Assembly (NCBI GenBank): GCA_024734495.1
Contig: JALMQS010000073.1
Span: 3,966,985 to 4,030,984 of the forward strand
Length of the DNA: 64,000 bases
Direction of reading: 5' to 3'
Source of the DNA: Forficula auricularia
Lineage: Eukaryota; Arthropoda; Insecta; Dermaptera; Forficulidae
Shown: positions 10,873 to 22,195 of the stretch, piece after piece
Layout: each line of letters begins with the position of its first letter
Position numbering within the stretch: the stretch's first letter is position 1
Notes under the pieces: generated by a model
Database searches by the model: none
The model's input: the letters and a program-made list of their open reading frames with translations, nothing else
Told to the model about the DNA's origin: nothing
Made by a program: the position numbers and the translations under genes

Positions 10873-12725
10873 CACCCCAAATTAATTATAATAATTTCGA
10901 ATATAGGGACAGTATAAATGAAAAATCATCGTTACCATATTTAGAGTGGATGAATTTAAAAGTTTTAATAGATACAGGATCTACTGTAAACTTAATAAAA
11001 CCAGAGATAGCTAATTTATATACAAAGTTTAAAGAGGATAATTTTATAAAATCTATTAATGGGTCCAGGAAAATAACAGAATACACATATGTAAAATTTT
11101 TAGGAAAGGAATATATAAAAACATTAATAATTGATTTTCATAAGGACTTCGATATTTTAATAGGGTTAGACGCAATCAAAAAATTAGAATTTGCGTGGAA
11201 TTTTAAGGATGACGAAATTACATACGAGAATAAGAAATATAAAGTCAAATATCATATTAACGAGTTAGATAAGAAATTTTCCCACAAAAGTGATGATACG
11301 AGCAGTGATTCACTTAGTAGCCTAGACAAAGAGGAAATAGTAGACGATATTGTAACAGAGCCCACAGATGTTAAAAAGAAATATGAACCCTTAGATAGAG
11401 GCGAGGATAGCGAAAATAAAGATAACAAACCATGGGAAAAATTAAAGAGTAAGATTAATAAAGTCAATGAACCTAACGAAATAAATAAACGCGAAACTCC
11501 GAATAAAAATAATCAAATAAATATAGATAACTTAAAGAATGTTAGCCAATTAATGAGGACAAGAAGTCAAAGATTAAGTGATAGTAAACAGATTCAGAAA
11601 CCATACAAGGAATTAAAGGTTAAAGATAGGAAAATAATTAAAGACACCCCAAAGATAGATGATTTATGTCAACCAAAAATTAGGATAAAAGATGGCAGAA
11701 ATACACAAGGACAAACGGCAATTAATAATCAATCAATAAATAATTTAAAGTCGGATTTAAAATATGAAATAAATATGAACGAAAAATATTGTACAATGGA
11801 AACAGATAAACTAGTAAATAACCTATTAAATAGATATAACCATTTAATATATTCAGAGGATATGCCACTAACACACACACACGTAATTAAACATAAAATT
11901 AGAACTACCCACGAGAATCCAACCTACACAAAGAATTATAAATACCCCGTAATTTACCAAGGAGAAGTAAAAAGGCAAATAAGAGAAATGTTAAAAAATA
12001 ATATTATTAGAGCTAGTACGAGTCCATATAATTCCCCAATTTGGGTTGTACCTAAGAAAAATGGAAAAGTTAGGATAGTTTTAGATTTGAGAAAATTAAA
12101 TGAATGCACTATCGACGATAAATACCCCATACCGAACATAAACGATATATTAACAAAATTTGTAAATCAAAAATATTTTACAACCCTTGACCTTGCATCA
12201 GGCTATCACCAGGTACAAATGGACGAAGAATCAATAGAAAAGACAGCATTCACTATAGAAAACGGACATTATGAATTTCTTAGAATGCCCTTCGGATTGA
12301 AAAATGCCCCCGCGACATTTCAAAGATTAATGAATAATATATTAGAAGAGTTAATTGAAGAAAATATTTGTTTAGTATATTTAGACGACATTATTATAAT
12401 GGGTCAGACTCTAGAGGAACATATGAAAAATATTGAGAAGGTTTTTAAAGCATTAGAAAAATATAACCTAAAAATATCAAATACAAAATGTGAATTTGTT
12501 AAGAAAGAAATAGAATTTTTAGGACACTTAGTAACAGACGAAGGAATTAAACCCCTAGCCAAAAAAATAGAAGCAATAAATAATTATCCAATTCCTAAAA
12601 CACGCACCCAAATTAAACAATTTACGGGCGCGATAGGCTTTTACCGCAAATTTATACCCGGATTCTCGCAAATAGTTAAACCATTGAATAATTATTTAAA
12701 AAAAGGGAGCGATCATAGATATTAA
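10839..12725 (+). CDS. pol: Pol-like polyprotein: protease and reverse transcriptase, truncated by a frameshift
   Basis: The frame is open from the slippery site. The first ATG in it is at 10950 (591 codons from there). The aspartic protease active site LIDTGST lies at residues 6-12 from that ATG. A charged, low-complexity linker follows. RT begins around residue 350 (RASTSPYNSPIWVVPKKNG), with the catalytic YLDD at residues 477-480 and the conserved FLGH and GFYRKFI further on. The frame ends at 12725 just after an A-run (about 12700-12706). RNase H continues in the next frame, so a 1-base indel (mutation or assembly error in a homopolymer) breaks the gene. Integrase is not present downstream. 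Confidence 0.88.
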   Translation, partial: RKRPPRERTHITPQINYNNFEYRDSINEKSSLPYLEWMNLKVLIDTGSTVNLIKPEIANLYTKFKEDNFIKSINGSRKITEYTYVKFLGKEYIKTLIIDFHKDFDILIGLDAIKKLEFAWNFKDDEITYENKKYKVKYHINELDKKFSHKSDDTSSDSLSSLDKEEIVDDIVTEPTDVKKKYEPLDRGEDSENKDNKPWEKLKSKINKVNEPNEINKRETPNKNNQINIDNLKNVSQLMRTRSQRLSDSKQIQKPYKELKVKDRKIIKDTPKIDDLCQPKIRIKDGRNTQGQTAINNQSINNLKSDLKYEINMNEKYCTMETDKLVNNLLNRYNHLIYSEDMPLTHTHVIKHKIRTTHENPTYTKNYKYPVIYQGEVKRQIREMLKNNIIRASTSPYNSPIWVVPKKNGKVRIVLDLRKLNECTIDDKYPIPNINDILTKFVNQKYFTTLDLASGYHQVQMDEESIEKTAFTIENGHYEFLRMPFGLKNAPATFQRLMNNILEELIEENICLVYLDDIIIMGQTLEEHMKNIEKVFKALEKYNLKISNTKCEFVKKEIEFLGHLVTDEGIKPLAKKIEAINNYPIPKTRTQIKQFTGAIGFYRKFIPGFSQIVKPLNNYLKKGSDHRY

Positions 12726-13173
12726 AAATAAAGATTATATTAAGGCTTTTGAAGAATGTAAAAGATTAATTAGCAATCCCCCGATACTAATTTATCCAGA
12801 TTTAAACAAACCATTAGAATTGACCACAGACGCATCAAATTTTGCGCTAGGAGCAGTGTTAAGTCAAGATCAAAAACCAATATCTTATATTTCTAGAACC
12901 CTAACAAAAGCAGAACAAAACTACAGTACTACCGAACGCGAGCTACTTTCGGTACTTTGGAGTTGCTATTATCATCATAATTATCTATATGGAAGAAAAT
13001 TTATAATTTATACAGATCACAAACCCCTTGAATGGTTATTTAATTTAAAAGATGCAAACTCAAGATTAATGCGCTGGAGAATTAAATTGCAAAATTACGA
13101 TTATGATATCAAATATATAAAAGGGAAATCAAATGTAGTAGCGGATGCCTTAAGTAGAATAGAAAATGAGTAG
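12726..13173 (+). pseudogene. pol: Pol continuation: RNase H domain (shifted frame)
   Basis: The open frame is continuous with the RT connection region once the frameshift near 12700-12725 is allowed. RNase H landmarks: TTDASNFALGAVLSQ (first catalytic Asp), TTERELLSVLW (Glu), YTDHKPLEWLF (Asp) and NVVADALSR (last Asp). It stops at TAG right after the RNase H end, where Ty3/gypsy Pol normally continues into integrase. Catalytic positions look intact. The domain would only be made if the frameshift is an assembly error or is bypassed. Confidence 0.85.
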
Positions 13174-14118
13174 AAAATAAAAGTAAATTACCAAATAATA
13201 AGTTAGAATTTATTTTAATAATAGTTAGAGAAAGTCAATTAATATAAAAATCAAAAATATAAAGTAATAAATAGAAATAATAATAAATATCGTATAGATA
13301 GATTAAAACGACCACGATAGAGAGAATAATAACATTACTGACCCAGTTGATAACGCGATGAGGTAATGAAATCTAAGATTTAAGTCAAGGATAATCGAAA
13401 CGAGAGATGCAAAGCGTAAGAATATATTTAATGATAGCTACTATGGGTTAATCAAGTATGAATAATTTAATTAGTTAGCAATATAGCAATTTAAAACATA
13501 TAATAAATAATTAACACAAACAAGTTAAGGAAATAGATTGATAAACAGTTATATTTTATAGGTATAAATGAAAAGATTTTTGGGATACCAAGGATGAATT
13601 TTAATAGAGATTTGAAAAAACCTAATTGATAATTATAAAATAAAAATAAAATAGTAATCAAATTCGAGAATTTTGGGAAGCCACACAGTTCGTGAAACCC
13701 ATTTGTAAAATTGAGAATGAACTCGTAGACGTAATTTTAAAAATACCCGAATATATAAATACGAACGCATCAGTGATTCAATTCATTCCTTTACCAATAT
13801 TTCATAATAAATAAAAAAATAAATAATGAATTAAGAAACTGTAGAAATTGTTTATTCTCGAAATAAAAAGATTTACTATTGTAAAATAAAATAATTATTC
13901 TTTTAAGAAAATAAAAAGAAATTTTGTCAGAATAACTAATACCAAGTGAAATAATATAATTATTTTTATAAAAATATAAAAATATCCATGTAATGTGTAT
14001 CAAATGAATTAATATGATTATCTATTAAAAACTTATTAAAATAACCATATTGTGTATTGAATAAAGTAAAATAATTATTTGTTAAGATATCTATATCAAA
14101 TAAAATAGTATAATTACC
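13174..14118 (+). other. internal region where integrase and most of env should be
   Basis: About 950 bases with stops in all frames and no HHCC or DDE integrase motifs. The AT-rich sequence contains A-rich, repetitive text (AAAATAATTATT motifs at about 13880-14110). In complete members of this group integrase and env together need roughly 2.5-3 kb, so this is an internal deletion and/or replacement, not simple decay. Confidence 0.7.
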
Positions 14119-14502
14119 TATGGAAAAATTCAGAAATTTAGTGATTTACCTGTGCCTAAAATAATTATAAAGCCAGAATTAATAGACAATAAAAGTGAAG
14201 TGTCAGTGATTAATTTTAATGATTTGAAAATAAAGCAAATAGACGAAGTAGACTTGAATTTATGGCCTAGCCATCAAAATCAATATATAATAGTAATAAT
14301 CATAATCATAATAATATTGTTAATTATATTGTACGTATTAAATAAATATAAAATAAAAATTGTTGATATAATTAAATGTAATAAATTAAGAAATAATATG
14401 GATTGTAATGATATAAATAATGATTGTTCAAATGATTGTAATATAAATAATATGAATTCAAATAATTGTAATCCAAATAACAATGTAAACTCGATATTTT
14501 AA
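14119..14502 (+). pseudogene. env-like C-terminal remnant with one transmembrane segment
   Basis: The open frame starts after a stop and has no in-frame ATG at its head. The conceptual GTG at 14152 is not a credible eukaryotic start. A hydrophilic part (about 40 residues) is followed by LWPSHQNQ, then a strongly hydrophobic run of mainly I/L/V (about 20 residues), then a basic KYKIK and an N/C/D-rich tail. Position before the polypurine tract, one membrane anchor and a short tail match the C-terminus of errantivirus-type envelope proteins. The surface part and the cleavage and fusion regions are missing. A spliced leader ATG cannot be excluded. Confidence 0.55.
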
Positions 14503-14544
14503 ATTGTGAAGAAATTTCATATAAACATAATGAAATTTCTCCCC

Positions 14545-14556
14545 GGAGGAAGGAGG
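14545..14556 (+). promoter_or_regulatory. polypurine tract
   Basis: GGAGGAAGGAGG directly abuts the 3' LTR start at 14557, the expected site for plus-strand priming. Confidence 0.85.
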
Positions 14557-14808
14557 AGTCACGTCAGGATATTGTGTTATCTATTCCCACGCTGAGAGAG
14601 TTACAGACTCAGCATTTATCTAGTATATAAAGACGGATGTCCAGTGGGAACATCAAGGCTTGTCTTAAGCTCGTTTTGATCACATTCGACTTGAGACCTC
14701 CAATCTCCAAGTATAACCTGTTGTATTTTAAATTCTACCTAATAAAACCAATTTATTCAAAATTCATATCGTTTTTTTTTGAAATCTACGATACTGAAGA
14801 ATAAAATT
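14557..14808 (+). repeat. 3' LTR
   Basis: 252 bp, same length as the 5' LTR and apparently identical to it, including the T-run near the end. It is followed by the CATG target duplication. Confidence 0.9.
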
Positions 14809-15098
14809 CATGCTTTGGGGGGAATTATTGATTTTACCTCATCAGAGCACCTGCCGTGATAGTATCTATAGAAAAGGGAAAGGGCAGAGACATTTCTTCG
14901 ATAAGCTAGCGAGTCGAGGGAGTCGGTGAAGGTAGAATCGTCAATTAGGCTGACGGCTCGTTTCTGAATTGCATCCAGGGTAGCAAGAGAATATTTAGAG
15001 GCTCCTATCCATAGATGAGAGCCGTATTCGAGACAGGGCCGGATTTGGGCCTTGTAGATGGTGAGAAGATCTGGGGGCTTGGAGGAATCTTTTGGCAC
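14809..15098 (-). pseudogene. jockey-like LINE RT C-terminus (continued across the LTR insertion)
   Basis: The minus-strand frame contains IYKAQIRPCLEYGSHLW, LDAIQKRAVSLIDD and ALSLFYRYYHGRCSDEV, the region after the RT catalytic motifs in insect jockey-type proteins. The ORF stops at its inner end only because the LTR element interrupts it. The matching piece is at 8653-9041, and the paralogue at about 21100-21715 carries the same region without the insertion. Confidence 0.85.
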
Positions 15099-15219
15099 CC
15101 CTATTACTTATTTCGATTATTAAAACTTTTACAAAATGAGACTTAATGAGGCCCTGAATGAGCAGGCATAAAAAAATTTACTTTTGCAATGTATTTTGGT
15201 CATATTTTTATACATCATC

Positions 15220-15770
15220 ATCATCATTCAGTATACAGTCTTAAGACTGGTTTGACCCAACCATCCGTTTCCACTCGGCGCTGTCCCCCGCCAGCTGTTT
15301 GACCTCTCTAAATGTCTCGCATCACATATCCCCAATTATTTGGTTGAAATATTCTAGTCTGGGCCTTCCCCTTTTTTTCCCACCTCCCCCTCCAAAATAT
15401 CCCTAAGCAATCCCTCATGTCTCAATGTGTGCCCCATCATCTGACCTCTTCTCTTCCTCAGACTCTTCCACAAGGTTCTTCTTTCTCTGATTCTTCCAAG
15501 AACTTCTTCATTTGTAATTCTATCCACCTATTTGATGTTCATAATTCTTCTGTAGCACCACATTTCCAAGCCTCTAATCTCTTTCTCTCCGCTTCTCCAA
15601 ATGTCCAGGTTTCGCACCCGTACATGGCTATGCTCCATACATATGTCTTCAATAGCATCTTCCTGTTTTCTAAGCTGATTGAGGAAGAGCATAGTAGTTT
15701 TTGTTTTGAATTAAACCCCATTTTTGCTTGGGCAATTCTTGATTTAATTTCGTTTTAGCTCCTCCCATCC
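15220..15770 (-). pseudogene. LINE endonuclease-RT C-terminal fragment (second LINE type)
   Basis: Minus-strand peptides NRKMLLKTYVWSIAMYGCET and GEAERKRLEAW are the classic tail of insect endonuclease-reverse transcriptases. Further along, in other frames, are remnants of the EYFNQI and REVKQLAGD region. Several frameshifts. Clade not resolved. The paralogous copy is at 21840-22195. Confidence 0.75.
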
Positions 15771-16511
15771 TATGTTATTTTACTTCCTTGGTAGCTTAAG
15801 GTTATTTTACTTCCTAGGTCCCTTAACTCCCAAATTTTGAAAATTCGATTAGTTTAGAGTGTATTTTTTCTTTTTAGAATTCCATAAATAATTTCTTGTA
15901 TCATTCACAAACCGTTATATTCAATTGGAGTTTCTTATCATAGTATTCATAAACATAATAAAATTTGAAATTTCTTTTAAAATTTGATTACTTTTGGTAA
16001 TTCTATTACTTATTTCTATTATTAAAACTTTTACAAGATGAGTAGTTCAAGATCCGTGCAAGCATACTTGCAATGGAAAAAGTTACCAAATCCGATCGCG
16101 ACTCCTATACCCAGGGTCCCGTACCCATTTATAGATATAATAATTGATGAAAATTAATCTATTTTTATTTAAACTTAATTTAAGTCTTTTCATCTTTAAT
16201 AATTAAGCAGATCTGGGAAATTCAACTTTTGAAATGTTGTTCTTATTAACGAGTAATAATCTGAATCTTACACCCAAATACAGTAGAAATTGGCATCTAA
16301 AAATATTCTATCCAATCATAATTTTTCGGTACATTTTGAATTCAATTTTTTCTCTCTTTTCAAGCGTCCACAATTTACTTAAAAAATGAATTTAGTATTT
16401 CTTTTTTTTAAACGTATCAATGCTGGATAGGTAAATAAGATTAAAAAAAAAATATAAATAAAATCTCAAATATTTCAAAATTAATTCTTAATTTTATTGT
16501 ATATTCCTCTG
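15771..16511. repeat. AT-rich repeat, inverted relative to about 31010-31300
   Basis: About 15835-15960 (AAAATTCGATTAGTTTAGAG, CACAAACCGTTATATTCAAT) appears on the opposite strand near 31150-31240. ATTACTTATTTCKATTATTA occurs at both 15103 and 16005. No gene seen. Confidence 0.5.
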
Positions 16512-16615
16512 GATTGCCATTTTTGGCCCTTGGGTTCGATTCCAAAAGGAGGGAACACAACCATTCTAGCACGTACTTAAAATTATCCATTCTAGCTCGG
16601 ATCTAGTACATGGGG
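16512..16615 (+). repeat. tRNA-like relic (GGTTCGATTCC family)
   Basis: GGCCCTTGGGTTCGATTCCA (box B-like) is followed by AAAATTATCCATTCTAGCTC. The same order is seen at 5500-5595 and, better preserved, at 58438-58520. Possibly the 3' part of a degenerate tRNA-derived SINE. Confidence 0.45.
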
Positions 16616-18765
16616 TTCGATTTGAATAGATATGATTTCAAAAGGTGCAATCTTGAAATTCTTAATAAAAAATTAGGAGAGGTGGATTGGGACAAGGAAC
16701 TAGATACACTAAATACATATAATAGCTGCCGTAGACAGCTTTTACAATATTGTTAATGAAATCATATCTACTTCAATTCCTATTATGAGTTGCTTCAATT
16801 CAACATATCCAACTTGGTTTTCTAGTAAACTAATCTCACCTTTGATAAAAAAAAAATAGCACACAAAAATTATAAATTAAGTAAAAGTAATGATGATTAT
16901 CATATCTTAGAAACCTTAGAACTTCTTCTAAATCTGAAGCTTCTCTTTGTTACTCCCAACATATTGAAAATATTGAGACTAATGTATTCTCAAATATTAA
17001 TATTTTTTGGAGTTATATTAATGAAAAGAAAAGTACTAAAGGATATCCATCTACTATGTATTTAAATGACATAACTGGAGTGGGCAATGTTCAGATTGTG
17101 AATCTTTTTACAGACTTTTGAAAGTGTGTATAAAAATGACGCAACTAATTTACGGTTTGATTCAAATAGTATTACAGGATTCTGTAAAAACGCCCAGCTT
17201 TGTGGTATCTTCGATGACGCGATTGAATCTATAACAATGGAGGAAATAAATGATGTCTTAAAAAATCTAAAACCAACTTTCTCGTTAAGAGCAGATGGTA
17301 TTCCAGCATTTTTGGTTAAGGGTTGTTCTAGTCAGCTTCTCAAACCACTTTACATTCTTTTTAACCACTCTCTTAGAGAGGAGGTATTACCTGAAATATG
17401 GAATACAACATTTATAACTCCCATATTTAAGAATGGTTCTCGCAACAACGTAGGTAACTACAGACCTGTAGCAATAATAAGTGCTATACCTAAAATGTTA
17501 GACAAGGTTATGTACAACAAAATTTTAAAAATCTCCCTAGAAAATATTTCGGAAAAACAACATGGCTTTGTTCCAGGTCGTTCAACAATTACTAACTTAT
17601 CTCTCTTTACAAACTCAATCTTTTCCAGTTTTAATAGAAATAATCAGCTAGATGCGATATATTTGGATTTCAGGAAGGCCTTTGATTTAATTAACCATAA
17701 GATTTTACTATTGAAACTTAAAGAATATAATTTCCAAACTTCAATAATTGGATGGCTTGAAAACTATTCATTAGATAGAAATTCATATGTACAAATAAAA
17801 GGAACCAAATCCCGAAAATTTATAGCTCCACAAGGGAGTCATCTTTGACTTTATTATTTCTGTTATTTATTAATGCCTTACCTTATATAATTGAATTTTG
17901 TAATGTTTTACTATTTGCAGATGACATAAAATTATATCTGGAAATTTCAAGCATGGAAGACTGCTTAAAGATGCAATCTGATTTGTATAAATTAATGAAC
18001 TGGTGTAACGCGAACTGTCTTTTCCTCAACTTTGAGAAGTGTTTCACCATTAGTTTTTCGAGATCCACTAACCACATTGTTTTTAATTATTTACTTAAAA
18101 CTAACACTAGATGTGGAAGAGTCGACTCTATTAAGGATCTGGGAGTGATTTTCGATTCTAAACTCACATTTAATGAACATTTAGATTACGTTATAGGCAA
18201 AGCAAATCGAACTTGGGGATTCATTTTTCGTAACACGAAGTCATTTAAAAATCCAGAATCAATTAAATACATGTACATAACTTTGATCAAATCTGTATTA
18301 ATGTATGCATCAACAATTTGGAGGCCTATCAGAAAGATTAACATGGACAGACTAGAGAGAATTCAGCACAAATTTATGAGACAATTGGCATTGTTTTCCG
18401 GAAATCCTATGTCAAGGTTTGACCATGATATGCTTCTACTGCTGAAACTTTCCGTCTGCCTTCTGTTTCTTCTTCTATGATTGCTTCTGACGTTTTTTTT
18501 TGTATAAGATTAAGTCCAACCAGGTGAAATGTTCAGAACTTTAAAACCTGTTTCCTATACACAGTTCAAATGATATATTAAGAAACAGATTACCATTTTA
18601 TCCAGAGATGCCTTGCAGTAGGCACTCTGAAGCAAATCATGTATTCAGACTATCTCAATGTTACAATAATTTGTCACAACGACTGGATAATCCTCTGGAT
18701 TTCTCATTAAGTATTAACAGAGCTGCAATTTTTCCCAAAAAGCTAACATTAATCTATGAGTGAAC
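16616..18765 (+). pseudogene. jockey-like LINE, reverse transcriptase relic
   Basis: From about 16616 fragments of the linker before the RT are readable with frame breaks. The frame at 17126-17848 carries RADGIPAFLVKG, NYRPVAIISAIPKMLDKVM, QHGFVPGRST and YLDFRKAFDLINHK. It ends after PQGSHL in a 1-base frameshift. The frame at 17845-18480 carries LLFLLFIN, the catalytic FADD (17914-17925), GVIFDSKLTFNEH and a C-terminal domain. Another frameshift near 18430 is followed by readable C-terminal sequence to a stop near 18763. N-terminal endonuclease and ORF1 are absent (5' truncation). The family differs in sequence from the jockey fragments at 8.7-15 kb. Confidence 0.85.
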
Positions 18766-19540
18766 ATTATATTGTATATTGTTATTATGACGTATTATTA
18801 GTATTGTTAGATTTTATGAGTTATTTTAATGTGATATTTTGTTTTTGTTATTGTTATTACCTTATTTATAAGCTATTATAATGTATGTATGTAATAATAT
18901 AATGTATGAAAAGATTATCTAGAAATGTAATTTTTCATATTCAACTCCAGTCATATTTGATAAATTATATCGAAAAACATTTTGATCCGAATTGAGGGAT
19001 AAATTTATTTATCAAAAGTTTCCATAAAAATTCCATTCATTACATATTAAAGGGGTAGATAGGAAAATATGTTTGTGTTTATCAACGTATAGATAGAGAT
19101 ATATATAGATAGAAATGGCATAAATGAACTATATCATTGGAATAATAGTACTTTATTTGAATGGAACGAAATTCAACCCCTTCGGCACTTTCTCAATTGT
19201 TCATTTGTTTCCGCCAAATTGTCTTCATTAGGATTCTTTCTCGAAACAATTTTTATTACTAGAACCTTTCTATCTAATTAAAATACAAACAGTTTAATTA
19301 AAAACTAATTAGAAATTTCTTCCCTCTTTTTTCCAAAAAGTTTTCCATTGTGAAATGACTAGGTAAAAAAAACGTTTAAGTCTTTTATATCGTTTTTCTT
19401 TAAATGTCTTCTTTTATTTGACAAAAATTATGTTATTTTTTAAAAAGAGACGAAACGTCTCTTCTAAATAGATTTTCTCATTTGATATTTTTAGTATTTA
19501 ATAGCATTTTGTGTATAGTGCAACTACGATTTTTGTAGGA
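18766..19540. other. LINE 3' flank and AT-rich DNA
   Basis: The first 150-200 bases, TTATTATTAGTATTGTTAG-like text, may be the 3' UTR of the preceding LINE. No poly(A) end is clear. Nothing else recognised. Confidence 0.4.
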
Positions 19541-20075
19541 CTTCAAAAAACTAAACGCATTTTAAATAGTAAATTTTATAAAGAATTAAAAGAGTATATT
19601 TTCTTTGGACTATCTAAAAAATAATTACTTTTTTAACCCTCTCTTCAGAGAGAGATTTATACAAAAGGATTATCAACTTGACGAATTTCTAGAAAAATAA
19701 AAAAAAAAAAAATTTTGAAAAACTAAACGAATTTGAGTATATTTTGTCTAAAATAAAGTATATTTTCGTTTGAATATGTCTAAAAATTACTTTTTTAACA
19801 CTCTCTTCAAAGGATAGTTGATAACAAAGGGGGACCCATATCAACTTGATTGAAAATTTCGAAAAAAATAAAATATTAATTTTCAAAAAACTAAACGCAT
19901 TTTAAAGTATATTTTATTAAGAGCTAAAAGAGTATATTTTCGTTTGAATTATGTCCACAAAAATTAGTTTTAACACTCTCTTCAAAGGCTAGTTATTTAA
20001 CAAGGGACCTTTTCTTTTGATTGAAAATTTCTAGAAAAAAAACCATCTTAAATTTTCAAAAAAATAAACATTTTA
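19541..20075. repeat. degenerate tandem repeat, period about 170 bp, three units
   Basis: CAAAAAACTAAACGCATTTT-like text recurs near 19545, 19715, 19885 and 20055. In each unit it is followed by GAGTATATTTTCKTTTGAAT and TTTTAACMCTCTCTTCAAAG. The period is satellite-like, but the array is short and diverged. Confidence 0.65.
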
Positions 20076-21099
20076 ACTCTATTACATTCGGAAACTGGTC
20101 AAAGCTACATCGATATTTCCAATGGCAAGACCCCACAAATATTATTATTTTAGTTACTCAAAGGCTTTGGGGAATTGCTTAGCGTAATGATATGTGACAA
20201 GGGGTTAGGGATGGTCTCGCCAACTCATAAATTTTATTTTAATTTTTCTTAACTTGATTTTAAATTTTATTATAAGGGGGTGGGGGAGAGCTGGCTTTTT
20301 TGTGACGTTATATTTGTTAAGAGGTTTTGAAATGTAAGCTGCAGCTTGGGGAAGGGGAGACAGGGGTCCAAAGTGAAATTTTGCTTGACGTATTGTATAA
20401 ATGGTCCCTTAGTACATTTGAAATTGAATTAATGAATTTTAATATAATAGTGGAATTGGTTTTATTATATTTTAAACAATTTTCGATGCTCTTTTTTACT
20501 CGGTCACCATTGTAAACAAAAATAAATACCTCTTATAATAAATAATATTTATATTAATTTATTTATTCATATACTGTCCATCTAGAAATTTAAATACCGA
20601 GTAAAGTATCGAAAATTGTTTAAAATATGAATTAATGAATGTTTCTATTTCTATTTCTTTGTAATTTATTTTGGCTTAGCTTTGACATATTGAAAGCAAT
20701 TGTTCTCATACAACTAAAATGTGGACAATGGTGTAACATTTCAAAAGAATGAGCTAATACTACTCTAGGATAAAAATAAAAACAAAATTGTAATTAAAAA
20801 AAATCAATTTGTTTTATTGATTCGTGTTTTTTTTTAATATTTTTTGATTAAAAATGTACTAACTCGAAATTTGTAAAAAAAAAAAAAAAAAAAACTGAGA
20901 GATTAATATAGTTGTAAATTTATGAACGAAAAAAGCGCAAGGTTGTGAGGTTTCAGACGAAGGTGAGAAATCTCTAATGAATAAAACAGTCCGTCTCAAG
21001 AGCCTAATTTCTTAAAGGTGTCTACTCGAGTCAAAGACTGTTTACAGAATATTTATATCATCGCGCTAATATAATGAGCCTGAGAACGAAGCAGAGGAA

Positions 21100-21715
21100 T
21101 GAAAGCCAGGCTTTGTAAATTCAGCAAATTACAATTTTATATTTAATAAGTGCACTTACTTGTCTATGCAGGAATTTTTTTTTTTTAATGCAATCAGACG
21201 TCACGGCTTGATTTTTTATTAAAAGATGCAGCCCCTATGAATCTCGAAAGACCCTTGCATTACCGAAGAAGGAAAGTTGATTAAATGAGAGGGTGTAGAC
21301 GTAGGTGTTTATGCACTCGGGGTTTGAAGGTTTGAAGTCATGGGGATATATGTATTGGCGAATGAAGTGGTCCGGCACTTTTCTAATTTGACCGCGAAAG
21401 AGTGTTGGGAGTCGGCAAAACGCGTGCCGTGCAAAGCATGCTTTAAGAGGTATTGATTTTTATCATCAAGCCCTGCCGTGATAGTATCTATAGAAAAGGA
21501 AAGAGTAAGACATTTTCTTCGATAAGCTAGCGAGTCGAGGGAGTCGGTGAAGGTAGAATCGTCAATTAGCCTGACGGCTCGTTTCTGAATTGCATCAGGA
21601 GTAGCAAGAGAATATTTAGAGGCTCTCCACCGGAGTAGCGAGCCGTATTCGAGACAGGGTCGGATTTGGGCCTTGTAGATGGTGAGAAGATCTGGGGGCT
21701 TGGAGGAGTCTTTGG
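21100..21715 (-). pseudogene. jockey-like LINE RT C-terminus, copy 2
   Basis: Minus-strand equivalent of 14809-15098 plus 8653-9041, with more frame breaks. PPDLLTIYKAQIRPCLEY is readable on the minus strand at about 21660-21710. Uninterrupted by the LTR element. Confidence 0.7.
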
Positions 21716-21839
21716 CACCCCTAATGCTAATATTCGTTATTAAAACTTTTACAAAATGAGACTTAATGCGGCCCTGAATGAGCAGGCATAAAAAAATTTA
21801 CTTTTGCAATGTATTTTGGTCATATTTTTTATACATCAT

Positions 21840-22195
21840 CATCATCATTCAGAATGATCTTAAGACTGGTTGTTAACCACCCGTTTCCACTCGGCGCTGA
21901 CCCCGCCAGCTGTTTGACCTCTCTAAATGTCTCGCATCACATCCACGAGTGTTTTGGTTGAAATATTCACAGTCTGGGCCTTCCCCTTTTTTTCCCACCT
22001 CCTCAAAATATCCTAGCAATCCCTCATCATCGAAATGTTGACTGCCCCCATCATCTGGGCACAGCCTCTTCTTCCTCAGACTCTTCCACAAGGTTCTTCT
22101 TTCTCCGGTTAATACAAGAACTTCTGTTTGTAATTCTATCATCCATTTGATCTTCATCATTCTTCTGTAGCACCACATTTCTAATGTCAAGCAAC
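21840..22195 (-). pseudogene. LINE endonuclease-RT C-terminal fragment, copy 2
   Basis: The minus-strand frame carries LEMWCYRRMMKIKW, GERRTLWKSLRKKR and EYFNQNTRGCDARH, the conserved tail of insect endonuclease-reverse transcriptases, with in-frame damage. Same fragment type as 15220-15770. Confidence 0.75.

Larger units (their letters stand above)
9038..14812 (+). mobile_element. Ty3/gypsy (297/17.6-type) LTR retrotransposon with target duplication
   Basis: The element is 9042-14808 (5,767 bp), flanked by the 4-bp duplication CATG (9038-9041, 14809-14812). The paralogous repeat shows the unoccupied CATG at 21437-21440. The two 252-bp LTRs look identical by eye, start AGT and end ATT, and are followed by a tRNA-Ser-type primer site. 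It encodes gag, protease, RT and RNase H (with one frameshift) and a short env-like C-terminal remnant. The integrase region is absent: no ORF lies between RNase H and the env remnant. Termini, primer type and gene order fit the insect errantivirus-related group. The defect plus identical LTRs suggests recent mobilisation by integrase supplied in trans. Confidence 0.9.
20089..22195. repeat. composite LINE-derived repeat, copy 2 (empty site of the LTR element)
   Basis: Co-linear with 7657-9041 plus 14809-15770. It starts CGGAAACTGGTCAAAGCTAC, with GATATGTGACAAGGGGTTAG, TGACGTATTGTATAAATGGT and the same poly(A) and LINE segments in the same order. At 21431-21445 it reads GCAAAGCATGCTTTA, the unoccupied version of the LTR element target. 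Many indels separate the two copies, so the duplication is older than the LTR insertion. Confidence 0.85.

Noticed and set aside
14280..14483. Antisense ORF over the env remnant
   Set aside because: I/L/F-rich complement of the AT-rich transmembrane and Asn-rich coding region.
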